64,000 bases of DNA from Streptomyces lincolnensis (GTDB taxonomy: Bacteria > Actinomycetota > Actinomycetes > Streptomycetales > Streptomycetaceae), in contig NZ_JAIHON010000027.1 in assembly GCF_021173675.1 (NCBI RefSeq), forward strand, positions 1 to 64,000, given 5' to 3'. The notes under the pieces are model-generated. The model worked only from the letters and a program-made list of their open reading frames with translations. It searched no databases and was not told where the DNA came from. How positions within the stretch are numbered: the first letter of the stretch is position 1; every line of letters starts with the position of its first letter. Both the position numbers and the translations under genes were made by a program. Below, piece by piece: positions 16,350 through 24,267 of this stretch.

Positions 16350-17792
16350 ATGCGCCGGTACCGGTCCCTGCCGATCCGCTCCCGGCTGGCCCTCCTCGTC
16401 GCGGCGGCGGTGGCGTTCGCGGTGGCGGCGGTCTCGGTGACGTGCTGGTTCATCGTGCAGGGGAAGTTGTACGACCAGGTCGACGCGAGCCTGAAGGACA
16501 TGATGCGGCGGCCGGGCACGGTCCAGGCCCTCCTCCAGCGGTGTACGCAGACCCCGCAGGACAACAGCCAGTCCCCCGGCCGGAACGACTACGTCCAGGC
16601 GATCAAGGAAAGCGGCGCCCCCTGTGTCGACCCGACCTCGTCGGGCACGGTCAAGGTCACGGAGGCCGACAGGAACGTCATCAAGGGCGCGAACGCCAAG
16701 GTGGGCTTCGTCCGCAACGGCACCGACGAGAACGGCAACGCCGTCCGGGTGCTGACGCTGTACCTGGGCGTCGACACGAACGACGGACGGGGAGTGGCCG
16801 TACTGTTCGCGACGCCCCTCAAGGGCACCCAGTCCACCCTCAACGAACTCGCCCTCATCCTCCTCCTCGTCTCCGGGGTCGGAGTCGTGGGCGCCGGAGC
16901 CGCCGGGCTGGCGGTCGCCCGGGCCGGCCTGCGCCCCGTCGACAAGCTCACCGAGGCCGTCGAGCACGTGGCCCGCACCGAGGATCTGACCATTCGCATC
17001 CCGGTGGACGAGGACAGCGACGACGAGGTGGCCCGCCTCTCCCGCTCCTTCAACTCCATGACGTCCTCCCTGGCCAGCTCCCGGGAACTGCAGCAGCAGC
17101 TGATCGCGGACGCCGGCCACGAACTGCGCACCCCCCTCACCTCCCTGCGCACCAACATCGAACTCCTCACCCGCAGCGAGGAGACGGGCCGCCCGATCCC
17201 CGAGGCGGACCGCAAGGCGCTGCTCGCCTCGGTGAAGGCGCAGATGACCGAACTGGCGGCGCTGATCGGCGACTTGCAGGAGCTGTCCCGCTCGGAGGGC
17301 CAGCGCGGCGAACGCGTGCAGGTGGTCTCCCTGGAGGACACGGTCGAGTCGGCCCTGCGCAGGGCCCGTCTCCGTGGCCCCGAGCTGACCATCACGGCCG
17401 ACCTCCACCCCTGGTACGTCCGGGCGGAACCGGCGGCCCTGGAGCGCGCGGTGGTCAACGTCCTGGACAACGCGGTGAAGTTCAGCCCGGACGGCGGCGG
17501 CGTCGAGGTGCGCCTCGGCGAGGGTGTCCTCACGGTCCGCGACCACGGTCCGGGCATCCCCGAGGACGAACTCCCCCACGTCTTCGACCGCTTCTGGCGC
17601 TCCCCCAGCGCCCGCGCCCTCCCCGGCTCCGGCCTCGGCCTGTCCATCGTCGCCCGCACGATCCGACAGGCCGGCGGCGAAGTGACCCTCACCCGCGCGG
17701 AGGGCGGCGGCACGGTGGCGACGGTACGGCTCCCCGGCGCACCGACCCCTCCCCCGGAAGCGCCCGCGACCGCCGCGGAGGGACTGTCGTAG
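16350..17792 (+). CDS. Sensor histidine kinase, partner of the MprA-like regulator
   Basis: The protein of about 480 residues has two membrane helices (about 13-33 and 165-190) around an extracytoplasmic sensor region, a HAMP domain (about 190-245), a HisKA domain with phosphoacceptor H257 in IADAGHELRTPL, and an HATPase domain with N-box (VVNVLDNAVKF), G1 (VRDHGPGIP), F (VFDRFWRS) and G2 (GSGLGLSIV) motifs. The start is ATG 16350; in-frame GTG codons at 16338 (overlapping the previous stop) and 16347 are alternatives. The tail is Pro/Ala-rich. Confidence 0.92.
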   Translation: MRRYRSLPIRSRLALLVAAAVAFAVAAVSVTCWFIVQGKLYDQVDASLKDMMRRPGTVQALLQRCTQTPQDNSQSPGRNDYVQAIKESGAPCVDPTSSGTVKVTEADRNVIKGANAKVGFVRNGTDENGNAVRVLTLYLGVDTNDGRGVAVLFATPLKGTQSTLNELALILLLVSGVGVVGAGAAGLAVARAGLRPVDKLTEAVEHVARTEDLTIRIPVDEDSDDEVARLSRSFNSMTSSLASSRELQQQLIADAGHELRTPLTSLRTNIELLTRSEETGRPIPEADRKALLASVKAQMTELAALIGDLQELSRSEGQRGERVQVVSLEDTVESALRRARLRGPELTITADLHPWYVRAEPAALERAVVNVLDNAVKFSPDGGGVEVRLGEGVLTVRDHGPGIPEDELPHVFDRFWRSPSARALPGSGLGLSIVARTIRQAGGEVTLTRAEGGGTVATVRLPGAPTPPPEAPATAAEGLS

Positions 17793-17801
17793 GGTGCCCG
17801 G

Positions 17802-18749
17802 ATGATCGCGGTACCGGAGAGCTTCGTCACGACGACGGTCGAGCGGGAGGCCACGGCCAAGGCGGCCGACTGGCTCCGTGAACTGCCGTCCCTGGTCGAG
17901 GAGTTGCTGAACCGCTGGGACTGCGTGCCGGACGGTGAGGTCATGCACGGGGGTGTCGGGCTGATCGTGCCGGTGCGGCGGTCCGGCGGGGCGGGGGACG
18001 CCGTACTGAAGGTGTCGTTCCCGCATCCCGGCAATGTGCACGAGCCGGACGCGTTCACGGTGTGGGGCGGGCGGGGGGCCGTGCGGCTGTACGAGCGGAA
18101 CGACGAGCGGTTCGCGATGCTGCTGGAGCGGGCCGGGACGCGGACTCTGGACGAGCTGGGCGCCGGGGACGAGGACGGGATCGTCACCGTCGCGGGCCGG
18201 CTCAACCGCCGGCTGGCGGTACCGGCACCGCCCGGACTGCCCCGGCTGTCGGCGCGGGCCGGCGAGTGGGAGCGGGAACTGCTCGCGGACGCCGGGGAGT
18301 TGCCCCACTCGCTGTCGCGCCGGGCGCTGGACGCGGCGCTGGCGACCGTCCGTGACCTGGGCTCCGTACAGCCGGATACCGTCCTCCACGGTGATCTGCA
18401 CGCCCGGAACATCCTCCGTGCCGACCGCGAGCCCTGGCTCGCCGTCGACCCCAAGGGCTATGCGGGCGACCCGGCCTACGACGGCGGCACCCTGCTCAAG
18501 TCCCGGGGCCTGTCCCTCATCGAGGCGGACGACCTGCCCAAGGCCGTCCATCGCATCCTCGACGTCTTCGCCGAGGCGGCGGAGGTGGACCGGGAACGCG
18601 TGCGCCGCTGGTCCCAGTTCCACGCCGTCCAGGCCGCCTTCCACGGCCGCCGCCACGGGTTCCGCGTCGCCCGCGTCACCCGCGACGGCCGGCTGTTGGA
18701 CGGGATCGTGCGGTTCGCGGAGGAGCTGGCGGAGCTGCTGACGGAGTGA
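17802..18749 (+). CDS. Aminoglycoside/hydroxyurea phosphotransferase-like kinase
   Basis: The 315-residue protein has an APH fold with the catalytic loop HGDLHARNIL (about residues 198-207) and the metal-binding Asp in AVDPKGYAGDPAYD. This second motif is typical of the APH(6)/hydroxyurea kinase family, which phosphorylates streptomycin or hydroxyurea. Whether this copy confers resistance cannot be told from sequence; many such chromosomal genes act on unknown substrates. TAGGGT ends 6 nt before the ATG and there is no ribosome binding site, so the gene is probably leaderless and separate from the kinase 9 bp upstream. Confidence 0.88.
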   Translation: MIAVPESFVTTTVEREATAKAADWLRELPSLVEELLNRWDCVPDGEVMHGGVGLIVPVRRSGGAGDAVLKVSFPHPGNVHEPDAFTVWGGRGAVRLYERNDERFAMLLERAGTRTLDELGAGDEDGIVTVAGRLNRRLAVPAPPGLPRLSARAGEWERELLADAGELPHSLSRRALDAALATVRDLGSVQPDTVLHGDLHARNILRADREPWLAVDPKGYAGDPAYDGGTLLKSRGLSLIEADDLPKAVHRILDVFAEAAEVDRERVRRWSQFHAVQAAFHGRRHGFRVARVTRDGRLLDGIVRFAEELAELLTE

Positions 18750-18782
18750 AGGGGGCCGGCTCTGGACGGCGGGGTGGCGGGG

Positions 18783-19181
18783 TCAGTGGAGGCCGAGCAT
18801 GCCGGGGGAGTCGATGTCGACGGTGAGCATGCCCGGCGGGTAGTCGTCCTCCCGCCCGGTCAGGATGATCGACATGCCGCCGGTCTCCTGGTGCGGCGTC
18901 GCCACGTAGAGCGTGTGGCAGACGTCCGTACCACCCCAGCCATCCCTGTACATCGCGCCGACCGTGGCCGCGGCGGCCTGGGTCAGGGGGTCGACCATGA
19001 CACCGGGCAGCGCGAGTACGTCGCTCGCGAGGCCCTTCTCCTGCGATTCCGCGTACATGAGGCACAGCGCCGGAACGTGCAGCCAGTCGCCCGGCGTGTG
19101 GGCCACATTGTCGGCGAGGTGGTGGAGCGCGCGATGTCCTTGAGCGAGCGCGACCACCGCGCTGGTGTCGAGAATGATCAC
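18783..19181 (-). CDS. PIN-domain toxin (VapC-like)
   Basis: The 132-residue protein begins with a PIN-type first strand and acid, MIILDTSAVVAL (D5). Candidates for the later conserved acids are E45 in LMYAESQE and D85 in GGTDVCHT. PIN proteins of this size are Mg-dependent ribonuclease toxins. The gene overlaps the upstream small gene by ATGA, the classic VapBC order. The spacing after the third acid is not canonical, so activity is not certain. Confidence 0.75.
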   Translation of the reverse strand: MIILDTSAVVALAQGHRALHHLADNVAHTPGDWLHVPALCLMYAESQEKGLASDVLALPGVMVDPLTQAAAATVGAMYRDGWGGTDVCHTLYVATPHQETGGMSIILTGREDDYPPGMLTVDIDSPGMLGLH

Positions 19182-19465
19182 GCGGCCTGTCCTCGGAGAG
19201 CGTGCATCTTCTCGGCGGCCATCGCGTACACATTGGCCAGGACGTCGGGACCCTGATCGAACTCCTCGTCCGAGAGCGTGCAGCCCATGCGCTCGCGCAG
19301 GACCTTCCGAGTCGTGGCCACGCGCTCTGCGATCTGCTCGGCCGTGAGCTGCTGAACAGCAAGCTCCTCGACAAGCTGCCCCAAAGTCATCCCCCGCTCC
19401 TTCGCCACCTGGGCGAGATGATCACGGGCGGCCTTGGAGACCTGAATAGTGGTGGTGTCTGCCAT
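19178..19465 (-). CDS. Ribbon-helix-helix-like antitoxin (VapB-like)
   Basis: The 95-residue protein has an N-terminal strand-helix-helix (TTIQVSKAARDHLAQVAKER and MTLGQLVEELA) typical of DNA-binding antitoxins, and an acidic C-terminal region (LSDEEFDQGPD) that could neutralise the PIN partner. Its stop overlaps the toxin start. TATGGT ends 6 nt before the ATG, suggesting a leaderless mRNA; the -10 lies within CTATGG repeats spaced 11 bp apart that could also serve autoregulation. Confidence 0.8.
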   Translation of the reverse strand: MADTTTIQVSKAARDHLAQVAKERGMTLGQLVEELAVQQLTAEQIAERVATTRKVLRERMGCTLSDEEFDQGPDVLANVYAMAAEKMHALRGQAA

Positions 19466-19597
19466 AGCTCAACCATAGTCACGCCCCAGCACCCCCTCGC
19501 CGACTTTTCCCACCGCTTCTCCCGATCGTGTCGGCAACCTCCTCCCTCCCGGCGGCGACTCCCCAGCGGTCCATCCCCCGCACGGAACGGAACCCGC

Positions 19598-21670
19598 ATG
19601 AGTGAGATCCGCAGCAAGGCCCGCCACCGCAGAAGCAGGACGGCCCTGGCGGCCGGTGTCCCCCTGGCGCTGACGGCCGCCGGGATCATGTCGTACGGCA
19701 CGGTGTTCGGCGTCGGCGCGCAGTCGGAGGCGGCCGCGGCGGGCGCCGCCGCTCCCGCCTGGGCGGCCGACACCGCCGACGGCTTCGCCTCCGTCAACTC
19801 GCTCGGCCAGAACGGCACTTACGGCGGCCGGGGCGGCAAGACGGTCACCGTGAAGACACTCGCCGACCTGGAGAAGTACGCGACGGCCGCCGAGCCGTAC
19901 GTCATCGTCGTCGCCGCGACGATCGCCATGAATCCCGTCGGGAAAGAGATCAAGGTCCAGTCGGACAAGACCATCGTCGGCGCCGGGACCTCCGGGCACA
20001 TCGTCGGCGGCGGCTTCTTCCTCGGGTCGGGCGTCCACAACGTCATCATCCGGAACCTGACCATCCGGGACGCGTACCAGGGCGTGTGGAACGACAAGGA
20101 CCACGACTTCGACGCGATCCAGATGGACGGCGCCCACCACGTCTGGATCGACCACAACGACCTGCGGAACATGGCCGACGGCCTCATCGACGTCCGCAAG
20201 GACACCACCAACGTCACCGTCTCCTGGAACAAGCTCGGCAACGACAACAAGGCCTTCGGCATCGGCTGGACCGACAACGTCGTCACCGACATCACGATCC
20301 ACCACAACTGGATCCGCGAGACCGAGCAGCGCAACCCGTCGACCGACAACGCCGCCCACGCGCACCTGTACAACAACCTCCTGGAGGACGTGGCCGGCAC
20401 GACGATCAAATCGTCGTACGGCAACTACGCGCGCGGCAAGACGCGGATGCTCCTGGAGAACTCCTACTTCCAGGGCATGAACAACCCCGTCATCAAGGAC
20501 GGCACCGCGAGCCTGGTCCAGAAGGGCAACACCTTCGTCTCCACGACCGGCCGCAACGAGAGCGGCGGCACGGCCTTCGACCCGAAGACGTACTACGGCT
20601 ACACGCTCGACAAGACGGCCGACGTTCCGGGGATCCTCAAGTCCGGTGCGGGGCCTCGGAGTTCCATCGGTACGACCGCCGCCACCACCGCCGCCTCCCC
20701 CAAGGCCGCCGCCGCGACCACCCTCACCGTCGCCAAGGACGGCACCGGCCAGTACTCGACCGTGCAGGCCGCGGTGAACGCCGTACCGGCGAACAACCCC
20801 GCCCGCGTCGTGATCGCCGTGAAGCCGGGGACGTACCGCGAGCTGGTGAAGGTCCCCTCCAACAAGCCGCACGTCACCATCCAGGGCACGGGCGGCAGCC
20901 GTAGGGACACGACGATCGTCTACAACAACGCGTCGGGGACGCCGAAGCCGGGCGGTGGCACCTACGGCACCGGAGGCAGCGCCACCGTCGCCGTCGAGGC
21001 GGACGACTTCCAGGCCCGCAACCTGACCATCTCCAACGACTTCGACGAGGCCGCCAACCAGTCCCTGAACGGACACCAGGCCGTCGCCCTGCGCACCGCC
21101 GCCGACAAGGCGTTCCTGGACTCGGTCATCGTCGAGGGCGACCAGGACACCCTGCTGCTGGACACGGCCGCCAAGGACCGGCTCGGCCGGGTCTACATGC
21201 GGAACTCCTACATCGTGGGCAACGTCGACTTCATCTTCGGCCGGGCGACCGCGGTGATCGACGGGTCGGTCATCACCCTGAAGAAGCGCTGGAACGGCAC
21301 CTCGGCCGGATACGTCACCGCGCCCTCCACGGCCGCCAACCGCAAGGGCATCCTGATCGCCAACTCCACGGTGAACGGCAACGTCTCCGACCGCACCTTC
21401 CACCTCGGCCGTCCCTGGCACGCGGGCGGCGACGCGAGCCTCGACCCGCAGACCACGGTCCGCAACACGTCTCTGAGCGCCGCGATCAAGTCCACCCCCT
21501 GGACCGACATGAGCGGCTTCTCCTGGAAGGACGACCGCTTCGCCGAGTACAAGAACACCGGCCCGGGCGCGGGCCCCGCGAGCTCCGACCGCCCCCACCT
21601 CACCGACACCCAGGCCACCGGCCAGGAGATCGCGGACTGGCTGGGCGACTGGACGCCTACGGCTTCCTGA
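19598..21670 (+). CDS. Secreted pectate lyase (PL1)-pectinesterase (CE8) fusion
   Basis: The 690-residue secreted enzyme has a Tat/Sec-like signal region (RHRRSRTALAAGVPLALTAAG) with likely cleavage near AAPAWA. A PL1 domain follows (about residues 60-345, with WIDHNDL, DGLIDV and WTDN...IHHNWI). A short Ala/Thr linker leads to a CE8 domain (about 375-685) with GQYSTVQAAV, GHQAVALR, GDQDTLLLD, NVDFIFGRA and LGRPW. The CE8 part removes methyl esters from pectin and the PL1 part cleaves the resulting polygalacturonate by beta-elimination, so the two active sites act in sequence. The ATG was chosen at the signal peptide. Confidence 0.93.
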   Translation: MSEIRSKARHRRSRTALAAGVPLALTAAGIMSYGTVFGVGAQSEAAAAGAAAPAWAADTADGFASVNSLGQNGTYGGRGGKTVTVKTLADLEKYATAAEPYVIVVAATIAMNPVGKEIKVQSDKTIVGAGTSGHIVGGGFFLGSGVHNVIIRNLTIRDAYQGVWNDKDHDFDAIQMDGAHHVWIDHNDLRNMADGLIDVRKDTTNVTVSWNKLGNDNKAFGIGWTDNVVTDITIHHNWIRETEQRNPSTDNAAHAHLYNNLLEDVAGTTIKSSYGNYARGKTRMLLENSYFQGMNNPVIKDGTASLVQKGNTFVSTTGRNESGGTAFDPKTYYGYTLDKTADVPGILKSGAGPRSSIGTTAATTAASPKAAAATTLTVAKDGTGQYSTVQAAVNAVPANNPARVVIAVKPGTYRELVKVPSNKPHVTIQGTGGSRRDTTIVYNNASGTPKPGGGTYGTGGSATVAVEADDFQARNLTISNDFDEAANQSLNGHQAVALRTAADKAFLDSVIVEGDQDTLLLDTAAKDRLGRVYMRNSYIVGNVDFIFGRATAVIDGSVITLKKRWNGTSAGYVTAPSTAANRKGILIANSTVNGNVSDRTFHLGRPWHAGGDASLDPQTTVRNTSLSAAIKSTPWTDMSGFSWKDDRFAEYKNTGPGAGPASSDRPHLTDTQATGQEIADWLGDWTPTAS

Positions 21671-21701
21671 GGTCATGACGTCCTGAGGAACCCGCCTGAC
21701 G

Positions 21702-21938
21702 TCACTCGGTCCGCCACTCCCCCGAGGGCCTCCTGCGGGAGTGGCGGACATCGCCCACCAGCGTGAGAACGGCACTCAGGAAAATCACCCCACCCAGCAC
21801 CACCCACAGCAGGGACGCCCCGTCCCGGTACTGAAGAACGGCGCCGACGAGAAGCACCGTGGCGGCGAGGACACCGACGGCGGAGATCACGGTGCTGTAG
21901 CGGTGGAGCACCAGGGGTAGCTGAGTCAGACGGGTCAC
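21702..21938 (-). CDS. Small two-helix membrane protein
   Basis: The ORF of 78 residues from GTG 21938 encodes TRLTQLPLVLHRYSTVISAV and two hydrophobic helices (about residues 14-35 and 43-62) followed by a basic tail. The upstream ribosome binding site is weak, so the start is uncertain. It lies 48 bp after the DUF397 gene on the same strand. No family is recognised. Confidence 0.55.
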   Translation of the reverse strand: MTRLTQLPLVLHRYSTVISAVGVLAATVLLVGAVLQYRDGASLLWVVLGGVIFLSAVLTLVGDVRHSRRRPSGEWRTE

Positions 21939-21985
21939 AGGGACATCATCGGCGACGGCCCGCCCCCCGCGCAGGGCGGGGTTGG

Positions 21986-22183
21986 TCAGCCCTTGAGCTT
22001 CGCCAGGAAGGACGTCCACGAGGTCGCGCCGAAGACCAGCACCTTACCTTCAGGGACCTTGCTGTCGCGGACGGGGACTATGCCGGGGTGGCCGCCGGCG
22101 ATCTCGACGCAGTCATTGTCCCCCCCTTCGCTGTAGCTCGACTTGCGCCATACGGCAGTGCTGAGGTCTGGGGTGCCCGTCAT
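21986..22183 (-). CDS. DUF397 protein paired with Xre regulator (Scr2-like)
   Basis: The 65-residue protein shows the DUF397 core: AVWRKSSYSEGGDNDCVEIA, then VPVRDSKVPEG and a terminal FLAKLKG. Its ATG overlaps the stop of the upstream Xre gene. In S. coelicolor the related Scr1 (Xre)/Scr2 (DUF397) pair is described as a toxin-antitoxin system that influences secondary metabolism. A similar role here is inference from family and gene order. Confidence 0.88.
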   Translation of the reverse strand: MTGTPDLSTAVWRKSSYSEGGDNDCVEIAGGHPGIVPVRDSKVPEGKVLVFGATSWTSFLAKLKG

Positions 22184-23004
22184 GATCTGTACTCCTCCAG
22201 TACGTCCCTGATGAAGGCGAGCGAGTCCGACGGGGACAGCGCCAGGTCGCGGAGCCGATCGTAGGACGAACGCTGCCGGAGAACCTCGTCCGGATCCTCG
22301 ATCAACCGACTGCAACCGTTGCCCTCCTTGTAGGCAACAGCACTTCCCTCCCTCTGCCAGAGCAGCGTCAGCGACCCGTTCATATGGTGGTGCGCTCCCG
22401 CCGAGAACGGCAGCACTTGGAGCGTCACGTTGGACCACGTAGCAGCAGCCTCAAGGTGAAGCAGCTGGTCATGCCAGGTCTCGCCATGGACAGCGGGGCG
22501 CCGGAGTGCGAACTCATCGATGATGAACCGAACTTCGGGCTCCGGCTTCTGCCTCAGGAGGAACTGACGCCCGAGCCGTGCCGCCACCTGCTCCTCGACG
22601 GCCTCGTCGCCGTCAGCCGTTGTCTGCGTCCCAGACAACACCCCACGAGCGAAGTCCTCGGTCTGGAGAAGCCCCGGAATCCCCAGCGAGAACTTCCACA
22701 TGATCCGCGCCGTCGCCTCCAGCGCCATGAACTCCTTGTACTGGTCCTTGAACGCATCCAGCCGAGCCGCCTTCCAGTGGCTCAACAGCAGGTCACCGGT
22801 GCCGTAGTACCCGTCCAAGTCCTCCATGACCGTCACCTTGGACAGGCGCTCCCCCGACTCCAGCCGGCTCAGATAGCTCTTCTCGTATCCCGTTTCGTCG
22901 GCCAACTGCCCCAGTGACTTCCCGGACTTCTCCCGCAGAACCTTCAGCGTCTGCCCGAGCATCGCCCGCCCGGAAACGGGCTCCGCGTCAACCTTCTCGC
23001 CCAC
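22180..23004 (-). CDS. Xre-family regulator with DUF5753 domain (Scr1-like)
   Basis: The 274-residue protein has an N-terminal helix-turn-helix (about residues 15-70: LREKSGKSLGQLADETGYEK, SYLSRLESGERLSKV) and a C-terminal DUF5753 domain (about 90-265; IPGLLQTEDFARGVL, LQVLPFSAGAH). The GTG at 23004 follows GGGGAGGGG with good spacing. It is coupled to a DUF397 gene by ATGA. Two near-identical palindromes, one just upstream of the start and one inside the gene, are candidate binding sites for this protein. Confidence 0.9.
   Translation of the reverse strand: MGEKVDAEPVSGRAMLGQTLKVLREKSGKSLGQLADETGYEKSYLSRLESGERLSKVTVMEDLDGYYGTGDLLLSHWKAARLDAFKDQYKEFMALEATARIMWKFSLGIPGLLQTEDFARGVLSGTQTTADGDEAVEEQVAARLGRQFLLRQKPEPEVRFIIDEFALRRPAVHGETWHDQLLHLEAAATWSNVTLQVLPFSAGAHHHMNGSLTLLWQREGSAVAYKEGNGCSRLIEDPDEVLRQRSSYDRLRDLALSPSDSLAFIRDVLEEYRS
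22619..22639. promoter_or_regulatory. Perfect palindrome inside the Xre gene (candidate operator)
   Basis: GTTGTCTG and CAGACAAC are perfect 8-bp arms around a 5-bp spacer. The site is in the coding region of the Xre gene, about 365 bp downstream of its start codon. It matches the site at 23018-23038 in arms and spacer length. Confidence 0.5.
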
Positions 23005-23017
23005 TTCACCCCTCCCC

Positions 23018-23038
23018 GTTGCCTGCGCGCCAGACAAC
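23018..23038. promoter_or_regulatory. Palindrome upstream of the Xre gene (candidate operator)
   Basis: GTTGCCTG and CAGACAAC flank a 5-bp spacer, with one mismatch between the arms. It lies 14 bp upstream of the Xre GTG start and 95 bp before the divergent plus-strand genes, where autoregulation would be expected. Confidence 0.55.
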
Positions 23039-23132
23039 ACCGAACCTCTTCCGCAGCGTACGCGCCATCGGTAACCATCTAGTCGCGAACGGTAATCACC
23101 GCTCGTCAGGCCCTACTTGGAGAAACGCCGAC

Positions 23133-23267
23133 ATGCGCGAACGTACCGCCCACATCTGCCCCTGTGAGCGCGAACAGATCATGCGACGCCGTCGCGCCCT
23201 CTGGCTGGCCGCCCATGGGATCGACACCGACCTTCGCCGTGACCAGGGAGAGGGGGTCTCCGTATGA
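23133..23267 (+). CDS. Small protein of unknown function (44 aa)
   Basis: The ORF encodes MRERTAHICPCEREQIMRRR and a short tail, with a CPC motif near residue 9. TTGGAG precedes the ATG by about 11 nt and the stop overlaps the next start (ATGA). It is divergent from the Xre/DUF397 pair and first in a four-gene plus-strand cluster. The function is not recognised; the CPC could bind metal. Confidence 0.65.
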   Translation: MRERTAHICPCEREQIMRRRRALWLAAHGIDTDLRRDQGEGVSV

Positions 23268-23575
23268 GCGCCGCCGAAGAGCCGTCGGCACCCCGCGGGC
23301 TTCGTCTCCTGCCGTGGACCACTCCTGACGGCAATCCCTGCTATCTCAGCGCCGACAGCGACCACAGCAGGCTCTCGCGGCTCGCCGACGACGTGGAGAG
23401 GGCTCAGCTGGAGTCGGGCAAGCAGGTCCTCGCGGGAGCGAAAGCCCTCCTGGCAGACCGCAGGGCCGGCGAGCGAGCCGTACGCTTCGCGCTCACCAGG
23501 GCCGCGGAGTGCCTGGCGGACCTCCTCCTCATCGCGGCCAGCCGCGGCGAACGCCTCTCGCGGAGCGAACCGTGA
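23264..23575 (+). CDS. Hypothetical protein (103 aa) of the Xre/DUF397 island
   Basis: The protein begins MSAAEEPSAPRGLRLLPWTT, then PDGNPCYLSADSDHSRLSRL, and has a helical C-terminal half (LAGAKALLADRRAGERAVRF and ALTRAAECLADLLLIAA). Its ATG overlaps the previous stop. Small proteins of this kind accompany Xre/DUF397 loci in Streptomyces, in my recollection, but no function is established. Confidence 0.75.
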   Translation: MSAAEEPSAPRGLRLLPWTTPDGNPCYLSADSDHSRLSRLADDVERAQLESGKQVLAGAKALLADRRAGERAVRFALTRAAECLADLLLIAASRGERLSRSEP

Positions 23576-23688
23576 ACATCAGCCTCACCACGTCATCGCC
23601 CGCTTCCTCCAGCACTCCGCACCCGGCAGGCTCTACCGTGGACATCCGGTCACCACGCGCCGCCCCTGCCGGAGGAGAGAAACCGATC

Positions 23689-24015
23689 ATGGCTCATGAG
23701 GTGGATCCCCACTCCTGCGAGAGAACTCCCGAGGCCATCCGGACCGCTCTCCAGCGGCGCCCCGACTGGTTGCGGGGCTTCGAACAGGACTGGCTCAGCG
23801 CGGCGGCCGACTTCGACCGGTCCGCGCTCGACGCCGTGACCGACAAATGGTTCCCCTTCGCCTGCGCCTGCGCGACGCCCGGTTATCTGGACGAGGTCGA
23901 GCAGACGGTCAAGCGCCTGACCGAGGGTGACACCGAGGGCATGGTCTTCCAGGACGCGGAGGGCAACACCTACGACGCCGAGAACCACCCCATCGACGCG
24001 GGCAGGTCCGGGTGA
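23689..24015 (+). CDS. DUF6247 family protein (possible antitoxin)
   Basis: The 108-residue acidic protein (RTPEAIRTALQRRPDWLRGF, then EQDWLSAAADFD) matches the DUF6247 family as I recall it. The ATG at 23689 follows GGAGGAGAG at about 9 nt and is preferred over an upstream GTG. Its stop overlaps the next gene's GTG start, a RelE-like protein, so the pair has toxin-antitoxin architecture. Antitoxin function is inferred only. Confidence 0.75.
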   Translation: MAHEVDPHSCERTPEAIRTALQRRPDWLRGFEQDWLSAAADFDRSALDAVTDKWFPFACACATPGYLDEVEQTVKRLTEGDTEGMVFQDAEGNTYDAENHPIDAGRSG

Positions 24016-24251
24016 GCGCGTACGCGATCAGGTACGTCGACCGCGCGGCTCAGCGCAGGGCCGCGCTGAGCGCACCCCGACGCGCCTCCCTGGAGGAGCT
24101 CGAAAAGCGGCTCAGCCTCAACCCGTTCGGCGCGCCCGCGATCAGCAACAGGGACAACAGCTGGTCGGCGGCCTTTCACGGCGGCTTCATCACCTACGTA
24201 GTCTCCAACCGCCACGTCGTCATCAACGTGGTTGATCTCGTGGCGCTCTGA
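24012..24251 (+). CDS. RelE/ParE-like toxin candidate
   Basis: The 79-residue basic protein shows the RelE/ParE pattern: an initial strand YAIRYVDRAAQRR, a long helix (ASLEELEKRLSLNPFG), and late strands (WSAAFHGGFITYVVSNRHVV) ending INVVDLVAL. Such proteins are ribosome-dependent ribonucleases or gyrase inhibitors. It starts at a GTG overlapping the DUF6247 stop. It converges on the ABC exporter gene, with a GGCGGGCCCGCC palindrome between them at 24254-24265. Confidence 0.75.
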   Translation: MSAYAIRYVDRAAQRRAALSAPRRASLEELEKRLSLNPFGAPAISNRDNSWSAAFHGGFITYVVSNRHVVINVVDLVAL

Positions 24252-24267
24252 CGGCGGGCCCGCCCCC

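Noticed and set aside
16236..18656. An 806-codon open frame antisense to the two-component kinase and phosphotransferase genes
   Set aside because: It is a compositional shadow. The plus-strand proteins carry all expected catalytic motifs.
19469..21775. A 768-codon open frame antisense to the pectinase fusion
   Set aside because: It spans the pectinase gene with Val/Gly/Asp-rich sequence and no domain. The sense frame is well supported.
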